Assembly (NCBI GenBank): GCA_041392125.1
Contig: JAWKMR010000010.1
Location: 53,601 to 117,600 of the forward strand
Source of the DNA: Halomarinibacterium sp041392125
GTDB lineage: Bacteria; Bacteroidota; Bacteroidia; Flavobacteriales; Flavobacteriaceae
Length of the DNA: 64,000 nucleotides
Direction of reading: 5' to 3'
This document shows positions 53,330 to 61,311 of this stretch, in pieces (within the stretch, counting starts at the first letter, position 1; every line of letters begins with the position of its first letter). Position numbers and translations under genes: made by a program. The notes under the pieces were generated by a model. The model was not told the origin of the DNA, did no database searches, and was given only the letters and a program-made list of their open reading frames with translations.

Positions 53330-53410
53330 AATAAGAATAGCGTTTAGTTAACTTCATAAAGATACTAAAAAGTTTCACTCTAAAGGGAAGGACTAAATAA
53401 AGGAATTCCG

Positions 53411-53418
53411 TATTTTTG
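53411..53418 (+). promoter_or_regulatory. -7 promoter element for the TPR-trmD operon
   Basis: TATTTTTG is an exact TAnnTTTG match, 19 bases before the ATG at 53438. Confidence 0.5.
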
Positions 53419-53437
53419 AAATCTAAATTGTAACACC

Positions 53438-53932
53438 ATGGATCATTTAACAAAACTGGAAGAACTGCTTGACCAATCCAATACCGATATCAAAAATGGT
53501 TTGTACGATGAGGCCACTAATAAGCTGGAAAAAATTATTAGTATTGACCCTAATTTCGGAAAAGCTTACAACCACATGGGGTATTTATACGAAGTGAAAT
53601 TCAAAGATTATGAAAAAGGCGAAACCTTATATAAGTTGTGTTTGGAAAAATCTCCTTTGTACCCTAGTGTCTATTACAACTATTCCATTTTACTATCTAC
53701 CCTTGGCAAATGGGACGAGTTGAAAGAATTGCTTGATCAGGCTATGAATGTTCCCGGTATTACAAAATCGACCATTTATAATGAGTATGCCATTATGTAT
53801 GAACAAATGGGAGAATTAGACAAAGCTATTGAACACTACCGACAAGCAGGCTTAAACACCTTAGATAAAGCAACTTTAGATAGAGCAAAAACTTCCATTG
53901 AGCGCTGCAAAGCAAAGAAGGAATTATTTTAA
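53438..53932 (+). CDS. TPR repeat protein
   Basis: This 164-residue soluble protein is almost entirely tetratricopeptide helices (about four): GLYDEATNKLEKIISIDPNFGKAYNHMG, EKGETLYKLCLEKSPLYPSVYYNYS, WDELKELLDQA and GELDKAIEHYRQAG. It lacks a signal peptide and should act as a cytosolic adaptor; partners are unknown. It ends 3 bases before trmD, so they form an operon, and this is likely where its function should be sought. Confidence 0.85.
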   Translation: MDHLTKLEELLDQSNTDIKNGLYDEATNKLEKIISIDPNFGKAYNHMGYLYEVKFKDYEKGETLYKLCLEKSPLYPSVYYNYSILLSTLGKWDELKELLDQAMNVPGITKSTIYNEYAIMYEQMGELDKAIEHYRQAGLNTLDKATLDRAKTSIERCKAKKELF

Positions 53933-53935
53933 CGG

Positions 53936-54613
53936 ATGCGCATAGACATCATTACCGTTTTACCCGAATTACTACAAAGCCCTTTTGAAGCTTCTATTTT
54001 AAAAAGAGCTATTGAAAAGGATTTAGTAGCAGTTCATTTTCATAATCTTCGGGACTATACCTCCAATAAATACAAACAAGTGGACGACTACCAATTTGGA
54101 GGTGGCGCCGGGATGGTAATGATGATTGAACCTATTGATAAATGTATTTCAGCCTTAAAGGCTGAGCGGGAATATGATGAAATTATATACATGACTCCCG
54201 ATGGGAAAACACTTAATCAAACTATGGCCAATGAGCTTTCTTTGAAGGGAAATCTTATTATTTTATGTGGGCATTACAAAGGAGTAGACCAACGGGTGCG
54301 GGATCACTTTATTACCCGCGAAATTTCGGTGGGAGATTACGTACTTAGTGGAGGTGAATTAGCAGCCGCAGTTTTGTGTGATGCCATAATACGCCTCATC
54401 CCCGGTGTTTTAAGTAATGAAACCAGTGCTTTGACCGACTCGTTTCAGGATAATTTATTGGCGCCTCCTATTTACACCCGACCGGCAGAATATAACGGCT
54501 GGAAAGTACCGGATATCCTGTTGAGTGGAAATACCCCAAAAATAGATGCTTGGCGGGAAGCTGAATCTCTTAGAAGAACTTCGGAAAAAAGACCCGATTT
54601 ACTCGATAAATAA
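53936..54613 (+). CDS. trmD: tRNA (guanine37-N1)-methyltransferase
   Basis: This 225-residue SPOUT enzyme methylates G37 of tRNAs with a G at position 36, preventing +1 frameshifts. The trefoil-knot SAM region shows LCGHYKGVDQRV and SVGDYVLSGGELAA, and the C-terminal helical domain has FQDNLLAPPIYTRPAEYNGWKVP. rplS lies about 700 bases downstream. This order (trmD then rplS) is a widespread bacterial pairing, here interrupted by dps. Confidence 0.97.
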   Translation: MRIDIITVLPELLQSPFEASILKRAIEKDLVAVHFHNLRDYTSNKYKQVDDYQFGGGAGMVMMIEPIDKCISALKAEREYDEIIYMTPDGKTLNQTMANELSLKGNLIILCGHYKGVDQRVRDHFITREISVGDYVLSGGELAAAVLCDAIIRLIPGVLSNETSALTDSFQDNLLAPPIYTRPAEYNGWKVPDILLSGNTPKIDAWREAESLRRTSEKRPDLLDK

Positions 54614-54644
54614 TCTTTATTACTTCGTTGCTTTAAACTATCAA

Positions 54645-54666
54645 AAACCCTTTTAAAATAGGGTTT
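54645..54666 (+). terminator. weak terminator-like hairpin after trmD
   Basis: AAACCCT pairs with AGGGTTT around an 8-base loop, but only a short T run follows. Confidence 0.35.
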
Positions 54667-54721
54667 AATCTAATAATTTTAACTATTGAAAATGAAGTAG
54701 AATTTTAAAATTATTAATAGT

Positions 54722-55198
54722 ATGATTACATTAAATAAAATAGGGTTAGATATTCAAAAAAGTGAAAAGCTTTCAGAATTATTAAGCGATTTGTTATCAA
54801 ATTATACGGTTTTCTATCAAAATGTAAGAGGGTATCATTGGAATGTGAGAGGTGAAAAGTTTTTCGAATTACATTTAAAATTTGAAGAGCTATACAATAA
54901 TCTTTTCCTTAAAATAGATGAAATCGCCGAGCGAATCCTCACGCTGGGATACGCACCCAATCATAGGGCTTCCGAATATTTAAAAACAGCTACCATTAAA
55001 GAAACGAAAGAAGTAAATGATGGTTTTAAAGCCGTAGATAACATTTTAAATTCCTTTCAAGATTTATTGGTGCGACAACGCGTTATTTTGGAATTATCTG
55101 CCGAAATAAGTGATGAAGGAACGAATTCCTTAATGAGTGATTATATTAGAGAACAAGAAAAGTTGGTGTGGATGTATTCTGCTTTTCTCAACAAATAA
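54722..55198 (+). CDS. dps: Dps-family ferritin-like protein
   Basis: This 158-residue four-helix protein has the Dps ferroxidase pattern in VFYQNVRGYHWNVRGEKFFELHLKFEELYNN (His and acidic residues of the intersubunit site). A final EQEKLVWMYSAFL helix completes the bundle. It stores iron and protects DNA in stationary phase or oxidative stress. It is inserted between trmD and rplS. No clear TAnnTTTG is seen before it. Confidence 0.93.
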   Translation: MITLNKIGLDIQKSEKLSELLSDLLSNYTVFYQNVRGYHWNVRGEKFFELHLKFEELYNNLFLKIDEIAERILTLGYAPNHRASEYLKTATIKETKEVNDGFKAVDNILNSFQDLLVRQRVILELSAEISDEGTNSLMSDYIREQEKLVWMYSAFLNK

Positions 55199-55214
55199 AA
55201 AAGTATTTATAAAG

Positions 55215-55244
55215 TTGCAAGAACTATAAAATTGTGTATTTTTG
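55215..55244 (+). promoter_or_regulatory. promoter of rplS
   Basis: A TTG -33 box and TATTTTTG -7 box are separated by exactly 19 bases. The -7 box ends 71 bases before the ATG, so the gene has a substantial leader. Confidence 0.7.
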
Positions 55245-55315
55245 CACCCACTTAATCCAACCTCTGGCGAAGTACGTGCATGTTGTTTTAAATTTAACTT
55301 GTTGAATCTATAATC
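55245..55315 (+). promoter_or_regulatory. rplS 5' leader, possible L19 autoregulatory element
   Basis: A 71-base leader between promoter and ATG is unusual for this window. CAAC (55259-55262) can pair with GTTG (55284-55287) around a partly complementary centre. L19 leader elements have been proposed in flavobacteria (from memory), so this stretch should be tested. I cannot prove structure conservation from one sequence. Confidence 0.3.
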
Positions 55316-55666
55316 ATGGAATCGTTAATTAAATTTGTTCAAGACGAATTTGTAACCAAAAAAGAATTCCCTGCTTTTTCTGCGGGAGATACTATTACCG
55401 TATATTACGAAATACGCGAAGGTGAAAAAACCAGAACACAGTTCTTTAAAGGAGTGGTTATTCAAGTAAAAGGAACCGGTTTAACCAAAACTTTTACTAT
55501 TAGAAAAATGTCTGGAACCGTTGGTGTAGAGCGTATATTCCCTATCAATCTTCCTGCACTTCAAAAAATTGAACTAAACAAAATTGGTAGCGTACGTAGA
55601 AAACGCATCTATTACTTTAGAGGTCTTACCGGTAAAAAAGCAAGAATTAAAGAAGGTAAATACTAA
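55316..55666 (+). CDS. rplS: 50S ribosomal protein L19
   Basis: This 116-residue ribosomal protein has PAFSAGDTITVYYEIREGEKTRTQFFKGVVI and GVERIFPINLPALQKIE, followed by the basic tail KIGSVRRKRIYYFRGLTGKKARIKE. It binds 23S rRNA at the interface with the 30S subunit. The promoter with -33 and -7 boxes is immediately upstream and a strong terminator follows. Confidence 0.97.
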   Translation: MESLIKFVQDEFVTKKEFPAFSAGDTITVYYEIREGEKTRTQFFKGVVIQVKGTGLTKTFTIRKMSGTVGVERIFPINLPALQKIELNKIGSVRRKRIYYFRGLTGKKARIKEGKY

Positions 55667-55688
55667 AAAACCTTCCAAAATAAACCCA

Positions 55689-55719
55689 AAAGCGGCGCTA
55701 TTATTAGGCCGCTTTTTTT
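55689..55719 (+). terminator. rplS terminator
   Basis: AAAGCGGC pairs with GCCGCTTT around an 11-base loop, followed by further T. It lies 22 bases after the rplS stop. Confidence 0.9.
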
Positions 55720-55960
55720 ATTGACAATTGTTAATAACCCGTGTGGATAAAGTGTTATTATTTAGGAGCTTATAAAATTTGGAAATTATAATTGTTGTTT
55801 TACTTTAGCTATATCAAAACGATGAAAACATCGTAGCGATAAAATAAAGTAACGTTCTTTATATATCTTTTTTAATTGTTTTAAAACACAAAACCTCATT
55901 GAGTAAGTTGTGTATAGATTAAAAAAGGAGAAGTGCCACTTTTTTAAGTTAGGTTGGTTT
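55720..55960. other. AT-rich gene-free DNA with a perfect DnaA box; weak oriC candidate
   Basis: The sequence GTTAATAACCCGTGTGGATAAAGTG holds TGTGGATAA at 55742-55750, the exact reverse complement of TTATCCACA. A one-mismatch box (TGTGTATAG, 55909-55917) follows. The stretch is strongly AT-rich and has no credible reading frame. Only one perfect box is seen, so an origin is a hypothesis rather than a call. Confidence 0.3.
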
Positions 55961-55990
55961 TTTAATCAATAAAGTTTTGAAAATGAAGCA

Positions 55991-56122
55991 CTTTTTGAAC
56001 CTAATCACAATCGCAGGGGTATAATAAACCTGCCTCGATTAGCCCACGGGCGAATGGTTGGTAACGATTCGGTTCACAAGAAGCCATATCAGAGTAGCAA
56101 TACAATGATATGGCTTTTCTTG
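55991..56122 (+). ncRNA. candidate structured RNA or leader ending in a terminator
   Basis: Three successive helices can form: CTAATC (56001-56006) with GATTAG (56037-56042) enclosing GCAGG/CCTGC; CGAAT..GTT with AAC..ATTCG (56051-56071); and AAGCCATATC (56081-56090) with GATATGGCTT (56107-56116), followed by TTCTT. The order and final hairpin look like a small RNA with its own terminator. I do not recognise its family. No exact -7 box precedes it (AAGTTTTG at 55972 has one mismatch). Confidence 0.4.
56081..56122 (+). terminator. hairpin ending the candidate RNA at 56001
   Basis: AAGCCATATC and GATATGGCTT form a perfect 10-base stem with a 16-base loop, followed by TTCTTG. It is moderate as a terminator. 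Confidence 0.6.
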
Positions 56123-56162
56123 CTTTATAAGAGTACTGTTTCCTTACTTAGCATGATATTTC

Positions 56163-56193
56163 TTGAAACCAACTATAGTAAATTGTATATTTG
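56163..56193 (+). promoter_or_regulatory. promoter of icd
   Basis: TTG (56163-56165), a 20-base spacer and TATATTTG (56186-56193) fit the Bacteroidota promoter consensus. The ATG follows 47 bases later. Confidence 0.7.
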
Positions 56194-56240
56194 CAAGCCT
56201 TATTTATTCAACTTAAAATTTCTTTTTGAAAAAAATTCCT

Positions 56241-58463
56241 ATGACAAAACCAGCCAAAATTATTTATACTAAAACCGATGAAGCTCCCTTTTTAGCAACC
56301 CACTCGTTACTTCCAATAATAAAGGCTTTTACAAAATCATCAAACATAGATGTCGAAACTAGAGACATTTCCTTGGCTGGTAGAATTATTGCCAATTTTC
56401 CGGAGTATCTTCAAGAAAATCAACGAATGGAAGATGCTTTGGCAGCGTTAGGGGAACTGGCTAAAAAACCGGAAGCCAATATTATTAAATTACCCAATAT
56501 AAGTGCATCCGTTCCCCAATTACTGGAAGCCATTACTGAATTACAAAAAAAAGGGTATGCTTTACCAGATTATCCTGAAGACCCTAAAAATGAAGAGGAA
56601 AAAAACATTAAATCTACTTACGATAAGATTAAAGGAAGTGCAGTAAACCCTGTACTTCGTGAAGGAAATAGCGATCGTCGTGCTCCTCTAGCTGTGAAAA
56701 ACTATGCAAAGAAAAATCCGCATAGTATGGGTGCTTGGACTTCAGACTCTAAAACGCACGTAGCAACGATGTCTCATGGTGACTTTTTTCACAATGAAAA
56801 ATCGGTTACTATACAACAGGAAGGGAATGTAAAAATAATTTTGAATGACAATGCGGGTAATGAAATAGTTTTAAAACAAGCTGTCCATGTACTTGAAGGT
56901 GAAATTATTGATGCTACACTCATGGAAAAGGAAGCGTTACTTTCCTTTCTAACAGAGCAAGTAGAAGACGCTCGAGATAAAGGTGTTCTTTTTTCTTTAC
57001 ACATGAAAGCCACCATGATGAAAGTAAGTGACCCGATTATATTTGGTCATGCTGTGGAAGTATTTTTTGCTGAATTATTTAAAAAACACAAGGCTACTTT
57101 TGAAAAATTAGGTGTCGATGTGCGTAATGGTTTTGGAGATTTAACCAGTAAATTGGAAGAGCTTTCTTCAGAAGAACGTTCAGAAATAGAAAAAGATGTT
57201 CAAAACATCTTAAGCCATGGCCCAGATTTAGCTATGGTCAATAGCGATAAAGGCATTACCAATTTACATGTGCCCAGTGACGTGATTATAGATGCATCCA
57301 TGCCGGCTATGATACGTAATTCGGGAAAAATGTGGAATAAAGAAGGAAAAACACACGATACCAAGGCGGTAATACCCGATAGTAGCTACGCAGGAATTTA
57401 TGAAGCGACTATTGATTTCTGTAAAAAACACGGGGCTTTTGACCCAAGAACTATGGGAACGGTTCCCAATGTTGGGCTCATGGCTCAAAAGGCAGAAGAG
57501 TATGGCTCCCATGATAAAACCTTTGAAATTCCTACTTCCGGCACCGTAAAAGTAATCGATCAAAAGGGAACCGTATTATTACATCATGCTGTTTCTGAAG
57601 GGGATATTTGGAGAATGTGCACAGTAAAAGATGCTCCTATTCAAGACTGGGTAAAATTAGCAGTTAATAGAGCAAAAGCTACCGGATGGCCTGCTGTTTT
57701 TTGGTTGGACGAATCCCGTGCCCACGATGCAGAGATCTTGAAAAAAGTTCATACCTATCTAAAAGAATACGATACTACCGGCTTAGAAATTAAAATTTTA
57801 GCTCCTAAAAAAGCTACCGAATATACTTTGGAAAGAGTAAAGAAAGGTGAAAATACCATCTCGGTTACCGGTAATGTACTTCGCGATTATTTAACAGATC
57901 TCTTCCCCATTTTAGAGTTAGGCACCAGTGCCAAAATGTTATCCATTGTTCCGTTAATGAATGGCGGAGGTCTTTTTGAAACAGGTGCGGGAGGTTCTGC
58001 TCCAAAACATGTGGAACAATTCCTTGAAGAAGGTCACCTGCGTTGGGATTCCTTGGGAGAATTTTTGGCATTAGCAGTTTCTCTGGAACATTTGGGAGAA
58101 ACTTTCAATAACCCAAAAGCTCTTGTTTTATCTGAAACATTAGATCAAGCTACCGAAAAATTATTGGAAAACGACAAATCCCCTTCTCGAAAAGTACATG
58201 AATTAGATAATAGAGGAAGTCACTTTTATTTAGCATTGTACTGGGCAGAAGCCTTGGCAAACCAAAATAAAGATGAAGGCCTTAAAATTGAGTTTTCGCC
58301 TATGGCTTCAAAACTGAAAGAAAACGAAAAAACCATTGTCAATGAACTTAATGCTGCTCAGGGACATACCGTAAATATTGAAGGGTATTATTTTCCAGAT
58401 GAAAATTTAGTAAATAAAGAGATGAGAGCAAGTAATTTATTCAATTCCTTATTAAATAGTTAA
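56241..58463 (+). CDS. icd: monomeric NADP-dependent isocitrate dehydrogenase
   Basis: From the ATG at 56241 the enzyme has 740 residues, the usual size of the monomeric class. It oxidatively decarboxylates isocitrate to 2-oxoglutarate. Class-specific segments include ISLAGRIIANFPE, LREGNSDRRAP (isocitrate-binding), NPHSMGAWTSDSKTHVATMSHGDF and the late NGGGLFETGAGGSAPKHVEQF. A longer frame to a TTG at 56226 adds five residues with no family support. A full -33/-7 promoter precedes it. Confidence 0.96.
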   Translation: MTKPAKIIYTKTDEAPFLATHSLLPIIKAFTKSSNIDVETRDISLAGRIIANFPEYLQENQRMEDALAALGELAKKPEANIIKLPNISASVPQLLEAITELQKKGYALPDYPEDPKNEEEKNIKSTYDKIKGSAVNPVLREGNSDRRAPLAVKNYAKKNPHSMGAWTSDSKTHVATMSHGDFFHNEKSVTIQQEGNVKIILNDNAGNEIVLKQAVHVLEGEIIDATLMEKEALLSFLTEQVEDARDKGVLFSLHMKATMMKVSDPIIFGHAVEVFFAELFKKHKATFEKLGVDVRNGFGDLTSKLEELSSEERSEIEKDVQNILSHGPDLAMVNSDKGITNLHVPSDVIIDASMPAMIRNSGKMWNKEGKTHDTKAVIPDSSYAGIYEATIDFCKKHGAFDPRTMGTVPNVGLMAQKAEEYGSHDKTFEIPTSGTVKVIDQKGTVLLHHAVSEGDIWRMCTVKDAPIQDWVKLAVNRAKATGWPAVFWLDESRAHDAEILKKVHTYLKEYDTTGLEIKILAPKKATEYTLERVKKGENTISVTGNVLRDYLTDLFPILELGTSAKMLSIVPLMNGGGLFETGAGGSAPKHVEQFLEEGHLRWDSLGEFLALAVSLEHLGETFNNPKALVLSETLDQATEKLLENDKSPSRKVHELDNRGSHFYLALYWAEALANQNKDEGLKIEFSPMASKLKENEKTIVNELNAAQGHTVNIEGYYFPDENLVNKEMRASNLFNSLLNS

Positions 58464-58491
58464 GTAATCTCTATCAGATTTTGGTATTATA

Positions 58492-58499
58492 TAATTTTG
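58492..58499 (+). promoter_or_regulatory. -7-like element upstream of the small lipoprotein
   Basis: TAATTTTG is an exact TAnnTTTG match, but a terminator-like hairpin lies 17 bases further on. If used, the transcript would carry that hairpin in its leader. Confidence 0.35.
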
Positions 58500-58516
58500 T
58501 TTATTTTTAGCCAAAC

Positions 58517-58553
58517 AAAACTATTGAAAGGGAGACAATAGTTTTTTATTTAT
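58517..58553 (+). terminator. terminator or attenuator between icd and the small lipoprotein
   Basis: AAAACTATTG pairs with CAATAGTTTT (10 bases, perfect) around AAAGGGAGA and is followed by TTATTTATTT. It lies 53 bases after the icd stop. Confidence 0.6.
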
Positions 58554-58588
58554 TTAAACTTCCCTTAATTTACTAATTAACAACTATT

Positions 58589-58855
58589 ATGAACAAACAA
58601 AATCTAATTATTGCATTACTAGTATTAACGGTCGTTTTTAGCTGTAAAAAGAAAGACGATGATGGCGGAGGGCAAGCTTGCCAAACCTGTACTTTCGATA
58701 TCCTAGGAGAAGATTTCACATCTGAATATTGCGACAATGGTGACGGTACAGTAACTGTTACAACCGAGGGTCAATCTCAAACAACAAGCATGGAAGGTCT
58801 AACTTTTACTGAATTTATTGCAGCTTTTGAACAAGCAGGAGCTACTTGTAATTAA
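58589..58855 (+). CDS. small lipoprotein with cysteine motif
   Basis: This 88-residue product has a signal peptide ending VVFSC, so Cys19 is the likely lipidated residue, followed by a KKKDDDGGG spacer. The mature part contains four more Cys (a CxxC, one central and one near the C-terminus), which could form disulfides. No family is recognised. A strong terminator follows. Acidic and short, it is typical of abundant Bacteroidota outer membrane lipoproteins, but that is inference. Confidence 0.7.
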   Translation: MNKQNLIIALLVLTVVFSCKKKDDDGGGQACQTCTFDILGEDFTSEYCDNGDGTVTVTTEGQSQTTSMEGLTFTEFIAAFEQAGATCN

Positions 58856-58875
58856 AATTTATTTAAAAAAAAAGG

Positions 58876-58904
58876 AAAGCTCGCAACCAAGCGAGCTTTT
58901 TTTT
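58876..58904 (+). terminator. terminator of the small lipoprotein gene
   Basis: AAAGCTCGC-AACCAA-GCGAGCTTT is followed by five more T. Confidence 0.92.
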
Positions 58905-58918
58905 AAACTATAATCAAC

Positions 58919-58926
58919 TACTTTTG
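58919..58926 (+). promoter_or_regulatory. -7 promoter element of the TonB receptor operon
   Basis: TACTTTTG is an exact match, 15 bases after the preceding terminator and 18 before the TTG start. Confidence 0.55.
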
Positions 58927-58944
58927 AACTAAAACAAGTCTACT

Positions 58945-61308
58945 TTGAAAAAAATTTTTGTTCTCTGTTTTCTTTTTAGCAGTTACCTCTTCGGGCAAGA
59001 AAAATTTACTTTAAGCGGGACCGTTTTAGAAGAAGCTACCGGAGAAACTCTCATTGGAGTAAATGTAATTATTCCCGAATTAAAAACTGGAACCATTACC
59101 AATGAATATGGCTTTTACTCTATCACTCTTCCTGAAGGAACCTATTTGGTACAATTTAGTAGTTTAGGATTTGTAAGTCAACAAAAAAGCATTTCGCTTA
59201 CGCAAAACACGACACTCACTATATCTCTTAAAAATGATACCGAACAACTTGACGAAGTTGTTATTACAGCAGATGTAGAAAGGGCAAATATAAAAGCTCC
59301 ACAAATGAGTGTAAATACCTTAACAGCGGGAACCATAAAAAGCATTCCTGTGGTTTTAGGAGAAGCAGATGTTATAAAATCGTTGCTGTTATTACCCGGA
59401 GTGACCAATGCAGGAGAAGGCTCTTCGGGCTTCAATGTTCGGGGAGGTGCCGTGGATCAAAACCTGATACTTTTAGACGAAGCCACCATTTTTAATTCTT
59501 CTCATTTATTTGGATTTTTCTCTGTGTTTAATCCCGATGCCATTAAGGATGTGAAATTATTTAAAGGAAGTATCCCCTCTCGATATGGAGGTAGAGTGTC
59601 TTCTGTGTTAGAAATATTTCAAAAAGAAGGGAACAGCAAAGCATTGAAATTTAATGGAGGTATTGGTGTTGTAGCTAGCAGGCTTTTGGCAGAAGGACCT
59701 ATTGTAAAAGACAAAGCAGCTTTTTTAGTGGGAGGCAGAGCATCATATGCACATCTCTTTCTGCCTTTATTCGATATTAAAAACAGTGCTTATTTTTACG
59801 ATCTAAACACCAAACTAAATTATCGTATCAATGAAAACAATAACATTTTCCTTTCCGGTTATTTCGGAAGAGACCTCTTCAGTATCAACGATAGTTTTGT
59901 AAATGTCTATGGAAATGCTCTGGTAAATTTTAGATGGAATCATATTTTTTCAGATAAGTTATTTTCTAACCTATCCCTTATCTACTCCGACTATTACTAC
60001 GGATTAGAACTTGATTTTGTTGGATTTGAATGGAATTCGGGGATTCAAAATTTTAATTTAAAGTACGACCTGAAGCATTATTTAACCGACAAGCTTCAAA
60101 TAAATTATGGCATCAACAACATTTACTACAGTTTCAATCCCGGTAAAATAAAACCCAATAATTCAGAATCCGGAATTGTGGAAGAACAACTCATAAAAAA
60201 ATACGGAAACGAATCTGCCATTTATGTAGATGTGGAGCAAGATATCACTTCAAACCTAAGCGTTGAATATGGGGTAAGATTGAGTCATTTTATTCGTTTT
60301 GGGCAAGATGAAATTAATGTCTATGAAGATAATAATCCGGTACTTTTCGACACCTTTACGTTAGTTTATAGTGAAGCCGAACCGCTTGAAACTATAGCTT
60401 CTTCTAGGAGTGATCAATTGAAATCCTACACCAACTTCGAGCCTCGTATTTCAGCAGCGTATAGTATTAATGAGGATCTTTCAGTGAAAGCAAGTTACAC
60501 CCGTCTTTCGCAGTACCTACATTTACTATCAAACACCAGCTCTCCTACTCCTCTGGATGTCTGGACACCCAGCGGCCCTTATGTAAAACCACAGCTACTG
60601 GATCAATATGCGTTTGGGATTTTTAAAAACTTGAAAAACAGAACCTATACCTTAGAAGCGGAAGTGTATTACAAAAACATTCAAAATAGAATCGATTATA
60701 TTGATGGGGCTAACTTAATTGCAAATAATGCTATTGAACAGGTTATTTTAAATGGAGAGGCAAGAGCCTACGGCATCGAATTGTTGCTTCGGAAAAACAC
60801 CGGAAAACTTCAAGGCTGGGTCTCTTACACAGTGTCAAAATCGGAACAACGAACCCCTCCCAGAAATGAAAATGAAATAGGAATCAATAATGGCGAATGG
60901 TATAATACTCCTTATGACAGGCCCCACGACATTTCGATATATGCCAATTACAGCTGGAATAAAAAATGGACTTTTAACTCCAATTTTGTATTTCAAACAG
61001 GGCGACCCACCAATTATCCCATTGGGCAATTTGTATTTCAGGATGTTGTGGTTCCTTATTATGGATTTCGAAATGTAGAACGCCTGCCTGCCTATCACAG
61101 AATAGATGTTTCTGCTATATATGTGCCTACACAAAAAGAAGATAAAAACTGGAGCAGCGAATGGGTTTTTAGTATCTATAATGTATATAATCGTAAAAAT
61201 GCAGCCTCTATTAATTTCAGGCAAAACGAGGACACAGGAGTTAACGAAGCTGTACGAACTTCCATTTTTGGAATTGTACCTTCAGTTACCTATAATTTTA
61301 AATTTTAA
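58945..61308 (+). CDS. TonB-dependent outer membrane receptor
   Basis: This 787-residue receptor starts at TTG, which is needed to keep the signal peptide (KKIFVLCFLFSSYLFGQ). Next is a carboxypeptidase-like regulatory domain (20-100: LSGTVLEEATGETLIGVNV ...). The plug domain follows (GFNVRGGAVDQNLILLDEATIFN), then a 22-strand barrel. The last residues VPSVTYNFKF form the C-terminal barrel strand. The ligand is unknown. A DUF4249 lipoprotein gene directly follows, as is common for this receptor group. Confidence 0.93.
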   Translation: MKKIFVLCFLFSSYLFGQEKFTLSGTVLEEATGETLIGVNVIIPELKTGTITNEYGFYSITLPEGTYLVQFSSLGFVSQQKSISLTQNTTLTISLKNDTEQLDEVVITADVERANIKAPQMSVNTLTAGTIKSIPVVLGEADVIKSLLLLPGVTNAGEGSSGFNVRGGAVDQNLILLDEATIFNSSHLFGFFSVFNPDAIKDVKLFKGSIPSRYGGRVSSVLEIFQKEGNSKALKFNGGIGVVASRLLAEGPIVKDKAAFLVGGRASYAHLFLPLFDIKNSAYFYDLNTKLNYRINENNNIFLSGYFGRDLFSINDSFVNVYGNALVNFRWNHIFSDKLFSNLSLIYSDYYYGLELDFVGFEWNSGIQNFNLKYDLKHYLTDKLQINYGINNIYYSFNPGKIKPNNSESGIVEEQLIKKYGNESAIYVDVEQDITSNLSVEYGVRLSHFIRFGQDEINVYEDNNPVLFDTFTLVYSEAEPLETIASSRSDQLKSYTNFEPRISAAYSINEDLSVKASYTRLSQYLHLLSNTSSPTPLDVWTPSGPYVKPQLLDQYAFGIFKNLKNRTYTLEAEVYYKNIQNRIDYIDGANLIANNAIEQVILNGEARAYGIELLLRKNTGKLQGWVSYTVSKSEQRTPPRNENEIGINNGEWYNTPYDRPHDISIYANYSWNKKWTFNSNFVFQTGRPTNYPIGQFVFQDVVVPYYGFRNVERLPAYHRIDVSAIYVPTQKEDKNWSSEWVFSIYNVYNRKNAASINFRQNEDTGVNEAVRTSIFGIVPSVTYNFKF

Positions 61309-61311
61309 GTG

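Noticed and set aside
55983..56024. A 13-codon open frame as a leader peptide
   Set aside because: It overlaps the first helix of the RNA-like element, has no regulatory codon run, and such short frames occur by chance.
56051..56080. tRNA-like wording (GGTTGGTAAC, GGTTC) suggested a tRNA fragment
   Set aside because: No acceptor stem or anticodon arm can be formed around it.
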